Assembly: GCF_003852705.1 (NCBI RefSeq)
Contig: NZ_REFA01000006.1
Coordinates: 49,282 to 113,281, forward strand
DNA length: 64,000 bases
Reading direction: 5' to 3'
From: Amniculibacterium aquaticum
GTDB taxonomy: Bacteria > Bacteroidota > Bacteroidia > Flavobacteriales > Weeksellaceae
In this document: in pieces, positions 9,514-17,940 of the stretch
Numbering within the stretch: the stretch's first letter is position 1
How the letters are laid out: the number at the start of each line of letters is the position of its first letter
The notes under the pieces: generated by a model
The model's database searches: none
What the model saw: the letters and a program-made list of their open reading frames with translations, nothing else
What the model was told of the DNA's origin: nothing
Translations under genes and position numbers: made by a program

Positions 9514-9843
9514 TTAATTAAAATATCGTAAAAAACTCCAAAATTTTCTTTTTTTTAGATAATCCAAATCGTCTTCGTTGTCATAAGCTTCCCTTTCAAA
9601 CGAAATTTTTTTATAGGCTCCGTAACGGGACTTTAGTTTGTATAACCAATAATAATATTCGATGATGTACCACAAATAAAAGAAAACAATCAGCAATTCT
9701 AATTGTTGTTTTAGATGTATTTTTTCGTGATTGACCAAAGTTTTATCCTCTTGAAATTCTGGATTTTTCAAAATAATAAAAGGGAAGAGAGCAATACCAT
9801 TAATTTTTGTATTTTTGAGAAGCTTTTGGCACACAATTATCAT
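9514..9843 (-). CDS. Small membrane-associated protein with HEKIH zinc-protease-like motif
   Basis: 109 residues from the ATG at 9841-9843. A longer open frame exists but would run back over the start of the divergent DUF5522 gene, so the internal ATG is preferred. The protein has HEKIH (residues 39-43), which fits HExxH of zinc metallopeptidases, followed at once by a hydrophobic helix (LELLIVFFYLWYIIEYYYWL, about 48-67) and, after about 20 residues, FEREAYDNE, where a third zinc ligand (Glu) could lie. This layout looks like a stripped core of an M56/M48 type membrane protease. The function is not known; it might be an inactive relic or a tiny peptidase. Confidence 0.6.
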   Translation of the reverse strand: MIIVCQKLLKNTKINGIALFPFIILKNPEFQEDKTLVNHEKIHLKQQLELLIVFFYLWYIIEYYYWLYKLKSRYGAYKKISFEREAYDNEDDLDYLKKRKFWSFLRYFN

Positions 9844-9882
9844 AAAACAAAAGTAAGAAAGTATTTGATTAGTATTTAACTC

Positions 9883-10059
9883 ATGGCAAAAATTGATATC
9901 AAAGAAGGTGAGGACTTTTATTATAACGAACAAGGATATAAGGTCTTTACAGAGAAATACCACCTAAAAAGAGGATATTGTTGCAAAAATGGATGCAAAC
10001 ATTGTCCTTATGGATACGATAAAAAAACAGATTCCTTTAAAAAAGATTTAAAAAAATAG
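9883..10059 (+). CDS. DUF5522 small cysteine-rich protein
   Basis: 58 residues, ATG at 9883, TAG at 10057-10059. The centre reads KRGYCCKNGCKHCPYGY: four cysteines plus a histidine in a CC-x3-C-x2-C pattern, the hallmark of the DUF5522 family common in Bacteroidota. The cysteines suggest a bound metal (zinc or Fe-S), but no role is established. It stops only four bases before the next ATG (10064), so it is probably co-transcribed with the DUF4136 lipoprotein. Confidence 0.8.
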   Translation: MAKIDIKEGEDFYYNEQGYKVFTEKYHLKRGYCCKNGCKHCPYGYDKKTDSFKKDLKK

Positions 10060-10063
10060 AATT

Positions 10064-10594
10064 ATGAAAAAATATGCAATTGCAATCTTGGCTTCATTAA
10101 CATTGGGACTGACCTCGTGTACGCCTTTTAATGTGAAAACCGATTATGCAGAAACCGTAAATTTTGTTCAGTACAAATCCTATAAATTAAGAATCAACGA
10201 TTTGCAACTGAATGACATCGACAAAGATAGAGTGTTGAACGAAGTTTCCAAACAACTGCAAGCCAAAGGTTTGGTAGTAGCGGATCACCCGGATTTGATA
10301 GTTAATGTCAAAGCCAACCACAAAAAAGTTAAAGATATTAATGTGGATAGACCGTATGGCATGTACGGTTGGGGCGGACCTTTTGGTTGGGGCATTGGCA
10401 TGAGCCGTACTTGGACAAGCAATTACAACGAAGGTGCTTTAATCATCGATTTGATCGATGCACAGTCTCAGAAACTGGTTTGGCAAGGTGTAGGAAGCGG
10501 TATTTCGGTAGATTCACCAAAATCGAAACAACGACAGATTCCGGAAATAGTTTCAGAAATCATGAAAAATTATCCTCCACAAAAATCGAAATAA
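10064..10594 (+). CDS. DUF4136 lipoprotein
   Basis: 176 residues. The N-terminus is a lipoprotein signal with lipobox LTSC (Cys19), so the mature protein is a lipid-anchored envelope protein. The remainder matches the DUF4136 pattern: Y-A-E-T-V-N-F-V-Q-Y-K-S-Y near the start, an ADHPDLIVNV strand, and an aromatic/glycine-rich loop (YGMYGWGGPFGWGIG, about 98-112) followed by EGALIIDLIDAQSQKLVWQG. The family is widespread in Bacteroidota and Proteobacteria with no known function. It is preceded by four bases by the DUF5522 gene and ends at a strong terminator. Confidence 0.85.
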   Translation: MKKYAIAILASLTLGLTSCTPFNVKTDYAETVNFVQYKSYKLRINDLQLNDIDKDRVLNEVSKQLQAKGLVVADHPDLIVNVKANHKKVKDINVDRPYGMYGWGGPFGWGIGMSRTWTSNYNEGALIIDLIDAQSQKLVWQGVGSGISVDSPKSKQRQIPEIVSEIMKNYPPQKSK

Positions 10595-10610
10595 ATCGTA
10601 TAAATCTCAA

Positions 10611-10648
10611 AAAGCCGTTTGAAACTCCACTTTCAAACGGCTTTTTTT
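10611..10648. terminator. Strong bidirectional terminator
   Basis: Perfect 11-bp stem GCCGTTTGAAA (10614-10624) / TTTCAAACGGC (10631-10641) with a 6-base loop and seven T (10642-10648); AAA on the other side. It serves the DUF4136 gene (+) and can also stop the short gene on the other strand. Confidence 0.9.
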
Positions 10649-10674
10649 ATGATTTTTTGATTTATCACTGGCTC

Positions 10675-10827
10675 TTAGATGTTAACACAACCTTTAATGC
10701 TTTCGGCTCCGTAATAAAAGATGACCAACCAAACCAAACCTTTAATGGTGAAGAAAGCCAATCCTGCCCATCCCACTCTTTTAAACCATTTTTTCAACTT
10801 CGAATGGTCTTCTTGATTATGATTCAT
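10675..10827 (-). CDS. 50-residue single-pass membrane protein, unknown function
   Basis: ATG at 10825-10827 and TAA at 10675-10677 on the minus strand. The translation has a charged N-terminus (H-N-Q-E-D-H-S-K-L-K-K-W-F-K-R), then one hydrophobic helix (about residues 18-40, with G-L-V-W-L-V-I-F-Y-Y-G), then a short tail with one cysteine. The positive-inside pattern predicts the N-terminus in the cytoplasm. The clean stop, the membrane segment and the terminator just beyond it (10611-10648) support a real gene. Similar tiny proteins are familiar from Chryseobacterium-type genomes, but this is memory, not a search. Confidence 0.6.
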   Translation of the reverse strand: MNHNQEDHSKLKKWFKRVGWAGLAFFTIKGLVWLVIFYYGAESIKGCVNI

Positions 10828-10918
10828 GAATGTAAACTTTTTTTGAAAATTCAAATTTAATGATTTTCTTTTGAAATAGGGGTATCGTTAAAACTTTCTT
10901 AAATCATCAAATGGTTTT

Positions 10919-10948
10919 TTGCTATTTTCCGAATAATACATATCTTTA
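10919..10948 (+). promoter_or_regulatory. Promoter of the lysine catabolic operon
   Basis: TTG at 10919-10921, 19 bases, then TATCTTTA at 10941-10948. This fits the Bacteroidota promoter form (TTG, 19 bases, TAnnTTTG) with one mismatch at the last base. The start codon at 10973 lies 24 bases beyond. Confidence 0.6.
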
Positions 10949-10972
10949 ACGACCTTATGAATTAACAGCATT

Positions 10973-12523
10973 ATGACAAATACAACTCAAGATTTCGGAA
11001 TAGAAATCGCCTTGAAAAATTTAGGAATTGGTAAAGAAAACCTCGGAGTTTCTTCCGGCAAAGGATATTTCGCAAATGGCGAATGGATAGAATCCTATTC
11101 TCCTACGGACGGAAGCCTCATTGCAACCATTAAGTCCGGCTCGGTAGAAGATTATAGACAAGTTATAGAAAAAGCAAAAGCCGCTTTCAAGGAATTTAGA
11201 ACCATACCTGCTCCCAAAAGAGGAGAATTGCTAAGACAATTTGGACAAAAACTTAGAGCATACAAAGACGATTTGGGGAAATTGGTTTCCTACGAAATGG
11301 GCAAATCCCTACAAGAAGGTTATGGCGAGGTACAAGAAATGATAGACATTTGTGATTTTGCCGTTGGACTTTCCAGACAATTGCACGGATATACCATGCA
11401 TTCCGAAAGACCGGGACACAGAATGTACGAGCAATATCATCCCTTAGGAATTGTAGGAGTGATCTCAGCCTTTAATTTCCCTGTTGCCGTTTGGTCTTGG
11501 AATACCGCTTTGGCTTGGATCTGTGGAAATGTTACCGTTTGGAAACCATCCGAAAAAGTGGGACTTTGCGCCATCGCTTGTCAAAATATCATCAACGAAG
11601 TTCTTGCGGAAAACAACATGCCCGAAGGAATTTCGTCCATGATTGTTGGCGATCATCAAATCGGTGAAGTTTTGGTCGAAGACAAAAACATCCCTTTGGT
11701 TTCTTTTACCGGATCGACCAAAGTAGGTCGAATGGTCTCTTCGAAAGTGGCAGAAAGATTCGGGAAATCCATTTTGGAATTGGGAGGTAACAATGCCATC
11801 ATCATCACCGAAAATGCAGATTTGGACATGTCCATCATAGGTGCCGTTTTTGGTGCTGTAGGTACTGCAGGCCAACGATGCACCACCACCAGAAGACTTA
11901 TCATTCACGAATCGGTGTACGATGAGGTGAAAAACCGTTTGGTTAAAGCCTATTCTCAAATTAAAATTGGCAATCCACTGGATCAAAACAATCATGTTGG
12001 CCCTCTGATTGATCAATTGGCGGTGAATCAATATTTAGAATCCATTGAGAATTGCAAAGTCGAAGGTGGAGAATTTGTGGTCGAAGGCGGTGTTCTTACC
12101 GGTGACCAGTATCAATCCGGTTGCTATGTAAAACCGTGTATTGCCGAGGTTGAAAACCATTATAAAGTTGTTCAACACGAAACTTTTGCTCCTATTTTGT
12201 ATTTAATCAAATATAAAACTTTGGATGAAGCCATTGAACTTCAAAATGCAGTACCTCAAGGATTGAGCTCAGCAATTATGACCAATAATCTTCGCGAAGC
12301 CGAAATGTTCCTTTCCCATTCCGGATCCGACTGTGGTATAGCTAATGTAAACATCGGAACTTCTGGTGCCGAAATCGGAGGTGCTTTTGGCGGCGAAAAA
12401 GAAACCGGCGGTGGTCGAGAGTCCGGATCTGATGTTTGGAAATATTACATGAGAAGACAGACCAATACCATAAATTATACAACGCAACTTCCTTTGGCAC
12501 AAGGGATCAAGTTTGACTTGTAA
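10973..12523 (+). CDS. L-aminoadipate-semialdehyde dehydrogenase (ALDH7 family)
   Basis: 516 residues of the aldehyde dehydrogenase superfamily. Catalytic residues are present: Glu269 in ILELGGNNA and Cys303 in [12 protein letters not shown]. The double asparagine (LGGNNA) and the C-T-T-T-R-R stretch are typical of ALDH7/antiquitin (AmaB/Pcd), which oxidises alpha-aminoadipate semialdehyde, in balance with piperideine-6-carboxylate, to alpha-aminoadipate with NAD(P)+. The next gene on the strand, 55 bases on, is lysine 6-transaminase, which makes exactly that semialdehyde; this context makes the substrate call strong. Cytoplasmic. Preceded by a recognisable promoter. Confidence 0.9.
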   Translation: MTNTTQDFGIEIALKNLGIGKENLGVSSGKGYFANGEWIESYSPTDGSLIATIKSGSVEDYRQVIEKAKAAFKEFRTIPAPKRGELLRQFGQKLRAYKDDLGKLVSYEMGKSLQEGYGEVQEMIDICDFAVGLSRQLHGYTMHSERPGHRMYEQYHPLGIVGVISAFNFPVAVWSWNTALAWICGNVTVWKPSEKVGLCAIACQNIINEVLAENNMPEGISSMIVGDHQIGEVLVEDKNIPLVSFTGSTKVGRMVSSKVAERFGKSILELGGNNAIIITENADLDMSIIGAVFGAVGTAGQRCTTTRRLIIHESVYDEVKNRLVKAYSQIKIGNPLDQNNHVGPLIDQLAVNQYLESIENCKVEGGEFVVEGGVLTGDQYQSGCYVKPCIAEVENHYKVVQHETFAPILYLIKYKTLDEAIELQNAVPQGLSSAIMTNNLREAEMFLSHSGSDCGIANVNIGTSGAEIGGAFGGEKETGGGRESGSDVWKYYMRRQTNTINYTTQLPLAQGIKFDL

Positions 12524-12578
12524 AACCATTAACCACCAAATAATTTCAAAATAACTAACATCAACAAAAAATAATAAT

Positions 12579-13913
12579 ATGAATAACGCAATAGCTGAAC
12601 AACCCTTAGCAACCAATAAAGTCAAACAGATACTTTCCAAACACATCCTGGCCGACGGCTTTGATTTTGTAATGGATTTTGAAAAATCTCACGGATCATG
12701 GATTTACGATAAAATAAGCAATACCGAATATTTGGATATGTTTTCCATGTTTGCATCGGCATCCATAGGCTACAACCATCCGTATTTGCTGACAAAAACG
12801 GAATGGTTGGGCAAAATGGCGATCAACAAACCGACTTTGGCCGATGTCTATTCCGATGAGTATGCCCAATTTATGGAGGTTTTCGAGAGGGTAGCCATCC
12901 CAAAAGAATTGCAGTACGCATTCTTTATTTCCGGAGGAACTTTGGCGGTAGAAAATGCGATGAAGGCCTGTTTCGATTGGAAAACCAGAAAGAATTTTGA
13001 AAAAGGACTGAAACAAGAAGGCGAAATTTGCATCCATTTCAAACAAGCTTTCCACGGGAGAAGCGGTTATACTTTGAGTTTGACCAATACTTCAGATCCT
13101 AGAAAGTACCAGTATTTTCCAAAGTTTGACTGGCCAAGAATCATAAATCCGAAACTGCATTTTCCAATTACCGAAGAAAATTTGGAAGAAACCATGAAGC
13201 AAGAACGATTGGCATTATTGCACATCGAAGAAGCCATAGTTACCCATCCGGACAAGGTGGCGTGCATCATTATTGAGCCGATACAAGCCGAAGGTGGGGA
13301 CAACCATTTCCGTGATGAGTTTTTTGTTGAACTCAGAAAAATCTGTGACGATAACGAAGTGCTTCTTATTTTTGATGAAGTGCAAACCGGTATCGGTATG
13401 ACCGGTAAAATGTGGGGTTTCCAACATTTTTCAGTAGTTCCGGATGTTATTTCTTTTGGTAAGAAAACACAAGTTTGTGGTATTTTGGCCAATAAAGAAA
13501 AATTTGATGAAGTCGAGCACCATGTTTTTGTTGAAAGTTCCAGAATCAATTCTACATTTGGAGGAGATTTTATCGATTTTTGTAGATTTCAGTTGATATT
13601 GGAAGTGATTGAAAAAGAAAATTTGGTTGAAAATTCTAAAGTTTTGGGCGATTATCTTTTAGAGAAATTAAAAGGACTTTGTGCCAAATATCCAAGTGTA
13701 CTTTCTGCTGCAAGAGGCCGAGGATTGATGTGTGCTGTGGATTTGCCGGACGGCGATTTAAGGGATAAACTAAGAGATTTATTGTACCAAGATCATTTGA
13801 TTATACTCAGTTGTGGTGACCAATCCATCCGTTTCCGTCCGCATCTGAATGTGACAAAAGAAGAGTTGGATCTGGCTTTAGAAAAGATGGATGCCGCTAT
13901 TAAAAAGTTGTAA
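12579..13913 (+). CDS. lat: L-lysine 6-transaminase
   Basis: 444 residues of the class III (fold type I) PLP aminotransferases. The PLP lysine is probably Lys295 in SFGKKTQVCG, a segment typical of lysine epsilon-aminotransferases. The cofactor aspartate lies in LLIFDEVQTGIG, and IIIEPIQAEGGDNHF is a conserved block. The enzyme moves the 6-amino group of lysine to 2-oxoglutarate, giving alpha-aminoadipate semialdehyde and glutamate. With the dehydrogenase just upstream it forms the first two steps of the aminoadipate route of lysine breakdown. It ends at a terminator (13935-13968), so the operon has two genes. Confidence 0.92.
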   Translation: MNNAIAEQPLATNKVKQILSKHILADGFDFVMDFEKSHGSWIYDKISNTEYLDMFSMFASASIGYNHPYLLTKTEWLGKMAINKPTLADVYSDEYAQFMEVFERVAIPKELQYAFFISGGTLAVENAMKACFDWKTRKNFEKGLKQEGEICIHFKQAFHGRSGYTLSLTNTSDPRKYQYFPKFDWPRIINPKLHFPITEENLEETMKQERLALLHIEEAIVTHPDKVACIIIEPIQAEGGDNHFRDEFFVELRKICDDNEVLLIFDEVQTGIGMTGKMWGFQHFSVVPDVISFGKKTQVCGILANKEKFDEVEHHVFVESSRINSTFGGDFIDFCRFQLILEVIEKENLVENSKVLGDYLLEKLKGLCAKYPSVLSAARGRGLMCAVDLPDGDLRDKLRDLLYQDHLIILSCGDQSIRFRPHLNVTKEELDLALEKMDAAIKKL

Positions 13914-13934
13914 GAAGAATTATTATCTAATTTA

Positions 13935-13969
13935 AAACGCGAAGGATTTTTTCCCTCGCGTTTATTTTT
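13935..13969 (+). terminator. Terminator of lysine catabolic operon
   Basis: Stem AAACGCGA (13935-13942) / TCGCGTTT (13956-13963), with two more G-C pairs inside, followed by ATTTTTT. Confidence 0.85.
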
Positions 13970-14016
13970 TCCCGATTTCTAAAATTTATGAAGATGGAAA
14001 CTAAAGTTTTTATTGA

Positions 14017-14050
14017 TATCTTTGCGCTTATTTAAAATTAATCTAAATAA
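14017..14050 (+). promoter_or_regulatory. Promoter -7 element plus palindromic operator before AraC gene (putative iron box)
   Basis: TATCTTTG (14017-14024) fits the TAnnTTTG element. Four bases on lies a 23-bp palindrome (14028-14050): TTATTTA, nine bases (AAATTAATC), TAAATAA. The same box, one base different, stands before the DUF6607/TonB/HmuY genes (14889-14911). The position at the expected transcription start suits a repressor. Fur- or DtxR-type iron control is inferred from the haem-uptake genes. Confidence 0.6.
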
Positions 14051-14090
14051 AAATAGTGTTTTTTTAAATAAAGAATAACATTAAAAAGCA

Positions 14091-14825
14091 GTGCATAAAT
14101 TGGAAATCATCACTCAGAAAATAACCTATCACTTTGAAGTTTTATATTCTGAAAAGTCAAAATGTACGGTATCCGTTGTAGATGGCATGGTAAGTTTGTG
14201 TTACCATTTGTCTTCTGATGATTGTTTTTACAAATTGGACGACAGAGGATATTTGTTTCATTTTTTAATTCATAAATCGTATTTTGAAAAGTACGATGAC
14301 TTTGTATTGAATGAAGTTTCTTTATCCAGCATTTGCATTCTTACCCAGACCCGACTTTATGAGCTGACCCAATGCAATTTAGAGGGCTCCGAAAGAAAAG
14401 TGTATATAGAAAGTTTAATTTTATTTCTTATCGTTCAACTCAATAAAAAACAATCGGACAATTGTAATACTTGCAATGTACTAAGAAAAAGGCTGAAAGA
14501 AGATCGTATAGAAACGGCAAAAAACTATATTTTAAAAAACATTTCGGATTCTTTAACCATTTCCACAATAGCTTCTGCAGTGGGTACCAACGATTGCTAT
14601 CTGAAAGAAGGTTTCAAAGCCTATACCGGAAAAACCATTTTTGAATTCATCCAAGAACATCGAATGCTTTTGGCTCAATGTCTGTTGCAAAATTCTCAGA
14701 AAAGCATTCAAGAAATTGCCATAGAGGTAGGATATTCGTCCATCAGCAGTTTTAGTCAGTCCTTTAAAAAGTATTTTGGGATGAGTCCTAAGGTCTATTC
14801 TCAGAAAAATTTTTCGAATTTCTAA
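14091..14825 (+). CDS. AraC-family transcriptional regulator
   Basis: 244 residues starting at a GTG (14091); no in-frame ATG lies upstream and the next internal one would remove 32 residues. The C-terminal 100 residues (about 140-240) are a classic AraC DNA-binding domain with two helix-turn-helix motifs (ISTIASAVGTNDCYLKEGFK and IQEIAIEVGYSSISSFSQSF, closing with KKYFGMSPKVYS). The N-terminal half is a divergent sensor region that I cannot assign. It lies ahead of DUF6607, a TonB receptor and HmuY, each unit having the same palindromic operator, so it is probably a local activator of iron or haem uptake, like PchR-type regulators that sense a siderophore. That role is inference. Confidence 0.85.
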   Translation: MHKLEIITQKITYHFEVLYSEKSKCTVSVVDGMVSLCYHLSSDDCFYKLDDRGYLFHFLIHKSYFEKYDDFVLNEVSLSSICILTQTRLYELTQCNLEGSERKVYIESLILFLIVQLNKKQSDNCNTCNVLRKRLKEDRIETAKNYILKNISDSLTISTIASAVGTNDCYLKEGFKAYTGKTIFEFIQEHRMLLAQCLLQNSQKSIQEIAIEVGYSSISSFSQSFKKYFGMSPKVYSQKNFSNF

Positions 14826-14869
14826 AGTCTTTTTTTCCGATAACTAATTTTATTTCTCCATTAAGGGAA

Positions 14870-14911
14870 TACTTTTGTCGCGTTAAAGTTATTTATAATT
14901 AATCTAAATAA
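14870..14911 (+). promoter_or_regulatory. Promoter -7 element plus palindromic operator before DUF6607-TonB-HmuY operon (putative iron box)
   Basis: TACTTTTG (14870-14877) fits TAnnTTTG. The palindrome at 14889-14911 (TTATTTA, nine bases, TAAATAA) equals the box before the AraC gene at 22 of 23 positions. It ends 11 bases before the ATG of the DUF6607 gene (14923). Confidence 0.65.
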
Positions 14912-14922
14912 AAATTATTAAA

Positions 14923-15813
14923 ATGAAGAAAGTCACATTGATGTTGGCATTAGGAGTAGCCGTATCGGTAGGAGCGCAAAAATTGGAAGACCAAAAAGCC
15001 ATCAAATCCATGTGTGGATGCTATGAAGTGAAATTTAATTTTGCTGAAACTTTTAAGTATTCCAAAGATTTGGAAAATTATGTCCCTTCCATGGACAAAC
15101 ACGAAACCGCTTTGGAATGGGTACAAGCAATTGAAGATCAACCTCAGAAAATTTCATTACAGCATCTTTTGCTGGTCGGAAACAACACGGTAATCAAACA
15201 TTGGAGACAGGATTGGTTGTTTCAAAACACCAAATTGTACGATTATAATGGATTTAACGATTGGAAGGTGGTTAACCTAAAACCCAGTGATGTAAAAGGA
15301 CAATGGACTCAAAAGGTATATGAAGTCAGTGACGAACCTCGTTACGAAGCCAGTGCCAGTTGGGCCAATGTAGATGGAAGAACCTTCTGGAACAGTACTG
15401 CCAACGCTCCATTGCCAAGAAGAGAGTACACCAAAAGAGACGATTATAATATTACCCTAAGAAACAATACCCAAGAAATAACCAAAAACGGCTGGATCCA
15501 CGACCAAGACAATAAAAAAATCATCAGAAGTGCCGAGGGTAAAGATGTCGTTTTGGCCGAAGAAAAAGGCTACAACACCTACACAAAAGTGGCTGACGAA
15601 AAATGTAAAGTAGCCCAAGAATGGTGGGCTAAAAACCAAGATTTTTGGAAAAAAGTCCGTGCAAAATGGCAGGTGGAATTTGACAAAAATCAAAACATTA
15701 AATTAAAAAATATGGTGAATGACCAACCCTTGTTTGTTCATCTTTCAAAGTTAAAAACAAACGCATCGCAGGAAGAAATCAACACGATAATTGACCTTTT
15801 CATTATTAGATAA
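14923..15813 (+). CDS. DUF6607 family secreted protein of a haem/iron locus
   Basis: 296 residues with a signal peptide cleaved near G-A-Q (residue 19). The mature part begins KLEDQKAIKSMCGCYEV and has many tryptophans and aromatic residues (IKHWRQDWLFQNTKLYDYNGFNDWKVV), the pattern of DUF6607. The family is regularly found next to HmuY and TonB-dependent receptors in Flavobacteriia, and that is so here: the receptor starts 36 bases later. The CGC pair near residue 31 might bind a metal or form a disulfide. Function is unknown; the company and the operator upstream point to iron- or haem-related work in the periplasm. Confidence 0.8.
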   Translation: MKKVTLMLALGVAVSVGAQKLEDQKAIKSMCGCYEVKFNFAETFKYSKDLENYVPSMDKHETALEWVQAIEDQPQKISLQHLLLVGNNTVIKHWRQDWLFQNTKLYDYNGFNDWKVVNLKPSDVKGQWTQKVYEVSDEPRYEASASWANVDGRTFWNSTANAPLPRREYTKRDDYNITLRNNTQEITKNGWIHDQDNKKIIRSAEGKDVVLAEEKGYNTYTKVADEKCKVAQEWWAKNQDFWKKVRAKWQVEFDKNQNIKLKNMVNDQPLFVHLSKLKTNASQEEINTIIDLFIIR

Positions 15814-15849
15814 TTTTTTCAATTTATTTACTTTCTATTTAACAAATAA

Positions 15850-17922
15850 ATGATGAAATCTCAATTTCCAAGCTTGATATTTGGGTTTTTGGTTGTATTT
15901 TCTACAGCCAAAGCCCAAATGAAAAGCGATAGTTTGAACGCTCAATCCATAGACGAAATCATCATTACCGGGACCAAAACCAAAAGAGCCATGACCTCTT
16001 TGCCAATGCCTGTACAACTTATTACCAGAGATCAAATTTTACAATCAGGTTCGAGTCGGTTGAATGAAATTTTACAAGAACAAACAGGATTGATCACCGT
16101 GCCGGATTTTGGTGGTGGCGAAGGCCTACAAATGCAAGGTTTGGATGCCGCTTACACCATGATTTTGATTGATGGGCAACCTCTTTTTGGAAGGTCCGCC
16201 GGGACTTTGGATCTCAGTCGGATTACGGTGAACAACATCGAGAGGATAGAAATTATCAAAGGAGCATCGTCTTGTCTTTATGGTTCTGAAGCTTTAGCGG
16301 GGGTTATCAACATCATTACCCAAGATCCCAAATTAACGAATAAGGTACAAGGAAACCTTAATTACAAATTGGCTTCTTTCTATACCCACGATCTGTCCAC
16401 GGTTTTAGAGTATGGAAAAGAAAATTTTAAAATTGAACTTTTTGGGAATTATTTTGCTACAAAAGGCTATAATTTATCAGATAATTCATATTTGCAAACG
16501 GTTGAGCCGTATCAGAATTTCACCATTCAACCCAAATTAAAACTAAAACTTTCAGAAAATTGGAAACTTTCGACAAGCACTCGAATTTTTGGTCAAAATC
16601 AGGATTACAAATCTGAGGTTGATGGCGAAAAACTTTTAGGAAAATCTAAAATTAATGAGTGGAACCAGTCCTTCATCATCAACCAAAAATGGGGTGAACA
16701 TGTAAAGTTGGACTATGATTTTTATATAACTCGTTACCAATCGCATGAGTTTTTGAATCATTCGGACGGTCGTTTGTTCGAGGAAAATAATTTTAATCAA
16801 TTGTTTTTTAGGCCGGAAATTCGGTCTGCAATATCGTTTAACAAAAATTTGTTGAGCTTGGGTCTCGGGATGAATCTAGAATCGCTCGATAGAACTTATT
16901 TTGATGATAAAATTAATCTGAATACCAAATATTTATACGGTCAGTTCGAGTGGTTCTTGAGCAAAAAATGGAATTTTTTGGGTGGTTTTCGTTTGGATCA
17001 TTTTCAGAATCAAACGCAGTTTAGTCCAAAAGTTGGGTTTAATTATCAATGGAATGAAAATTTTTCTCTGAAAGCAACAGTTGGCGCGGGATACAAAGTT
17101 CCGGATCTTCGACAGTTGTATTTTGACTTCACCAATTCGGCCATCGGATACACCATTTTGGGATACAATGTTGCCGAAGAAAAACTGAAAATATTGGAAA
17201 ATCAAGGTCAATTGTTATCCCTAGTTCCCATTGATTTTTCGAGCCCACTAAAGCCAGAACAATCGATGAATTATAATTTTGGAATGTTATACAAGAAAAA
17301 CAGGTGGACTTTAGACGCTAATTTTTTCTACAATGACATTAAGAATTTAATTGATACCAAAGTCGTTGCACAAAGAACCAACGGTCAGAATGTGTTTTCC
17401 TATTTCAATATCAATAAAATTATCACCTACGGAACAGAGCTGAATCTGGGTTATAAATTCAGTTCAAATCTTAAATTATCTTTAGGCTATCAATATCTGA
17501 TAGCAAAAGACAAGTCGGTGATGGATGCTTTGGAACAAGGAGAGATATACACCAGAGATCCGGAAACCTTAGAGTCATTCAAATTGAAAAAGAAAGAATA
17601 TTTCGGACTTTATAACCGATCCAAACATACCGCAAATGTTAAGGTTGAATACAGGATACCAGCACTAAAAACGACCATCAATGCAAGGGTGTTTTATAGA
17701 TCCAAGTACGGATTGTTGGATACCAATGGCAACGATATTTTGGATCGTTACGATGATTTTGTAAAAGCGTATACGACAACCAATATTTCCGTGTCTAAAG
17801 ATTTTATTCATGGATTTCAGTTACAAGCCGGAGTGGTTAATCTTTTTGATTATACCGACAAAAATAACATTTCCAATTTGCCAGGAAGGCAACTTTTTGG
17901 AAGGATCAATTTTCAATTTTAA
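15850..17922 (+). CDS. TonB-dependent outer-membrane receptor (haem/siderophore type)
   Basis: 690 residues with a signal peptide (cleaved near A-K-A-Q, residue 23). A plug domain (about 45-160) contains LPMPVQLITRDQI, the ILIDGQPLFGR strand and IERIEIIKGASSCLYGSEALAGVINII, all typical of TonB-dependent receptors. The rest is a beta-barrel with alternating aromatic residues, ending in FGRINFQF with the terminal Phe needed for outer-membrane insertion. No N-terminal carboxypeptidase-like domain, so it is not a SusC. It is 18 bases ahead of the HmuY gene, so haem is the likely substrate. Confidence 0.92.
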   Translation: MMKSQFPSLIFGFLVVFSTAKAQMKSDSLNAQSIDEIIITGTKTKRAMTSLPMPVQLITRDQILQSGSSRLNEILQEQTGLITVPDFGGGEGLQMQGLDAAYTMILIDGQPLFGRSAGTLDLSRITVNNIERIEIIKGASSCLYGSEALAGVINIITQDPKLTNKVQGNLNYKLASFYTHDLSTVLEYGKENFKIELFGNYFATKGYNLSDNSYLQTVEPYQNFTIQPKLKLKLSENWKLSTSTRIFGQNQDYKSEVDGEKLLGKSKINEWNQSFIINQKWGEHVKLDYDFYITRYQSHEFLNHSDGRLFEENNFNQLFFRPEIRSAISFNKNLLSLGLGMNLESLDRTYFDDKINLNTKYLYGQFEWFLSKKWNFLGGFRLDHFQNQTQFSPKVGFNYQWNENFSLKATVGAGYKVPDLRQLYFDFTNSAIGYTILGYNVAEEKLKILENQGQLLSLVPIDFSSPLKPEQSMNYNFGMLYKKNRWTLDANFFYNDIKNLIDTKVVAQRTNGQNVFSYFNINKIITYGTELNLGYKFSSNLKLSLGYQYLIAKDKSVMDALEQGEIYTRDPETLESFKLKKKEYFGLYNRSKHTANVKVEYRIPALKTTINARVFYRSKYGLLDTNGNDILDRYDDFVKAYTTTNISVSKDFIHGFQLQAGVVNLFDYTDKNNISNLPGRQLFGRINFQF

Positions 17923-17940
17923 AAAAATTAAAACAATATT

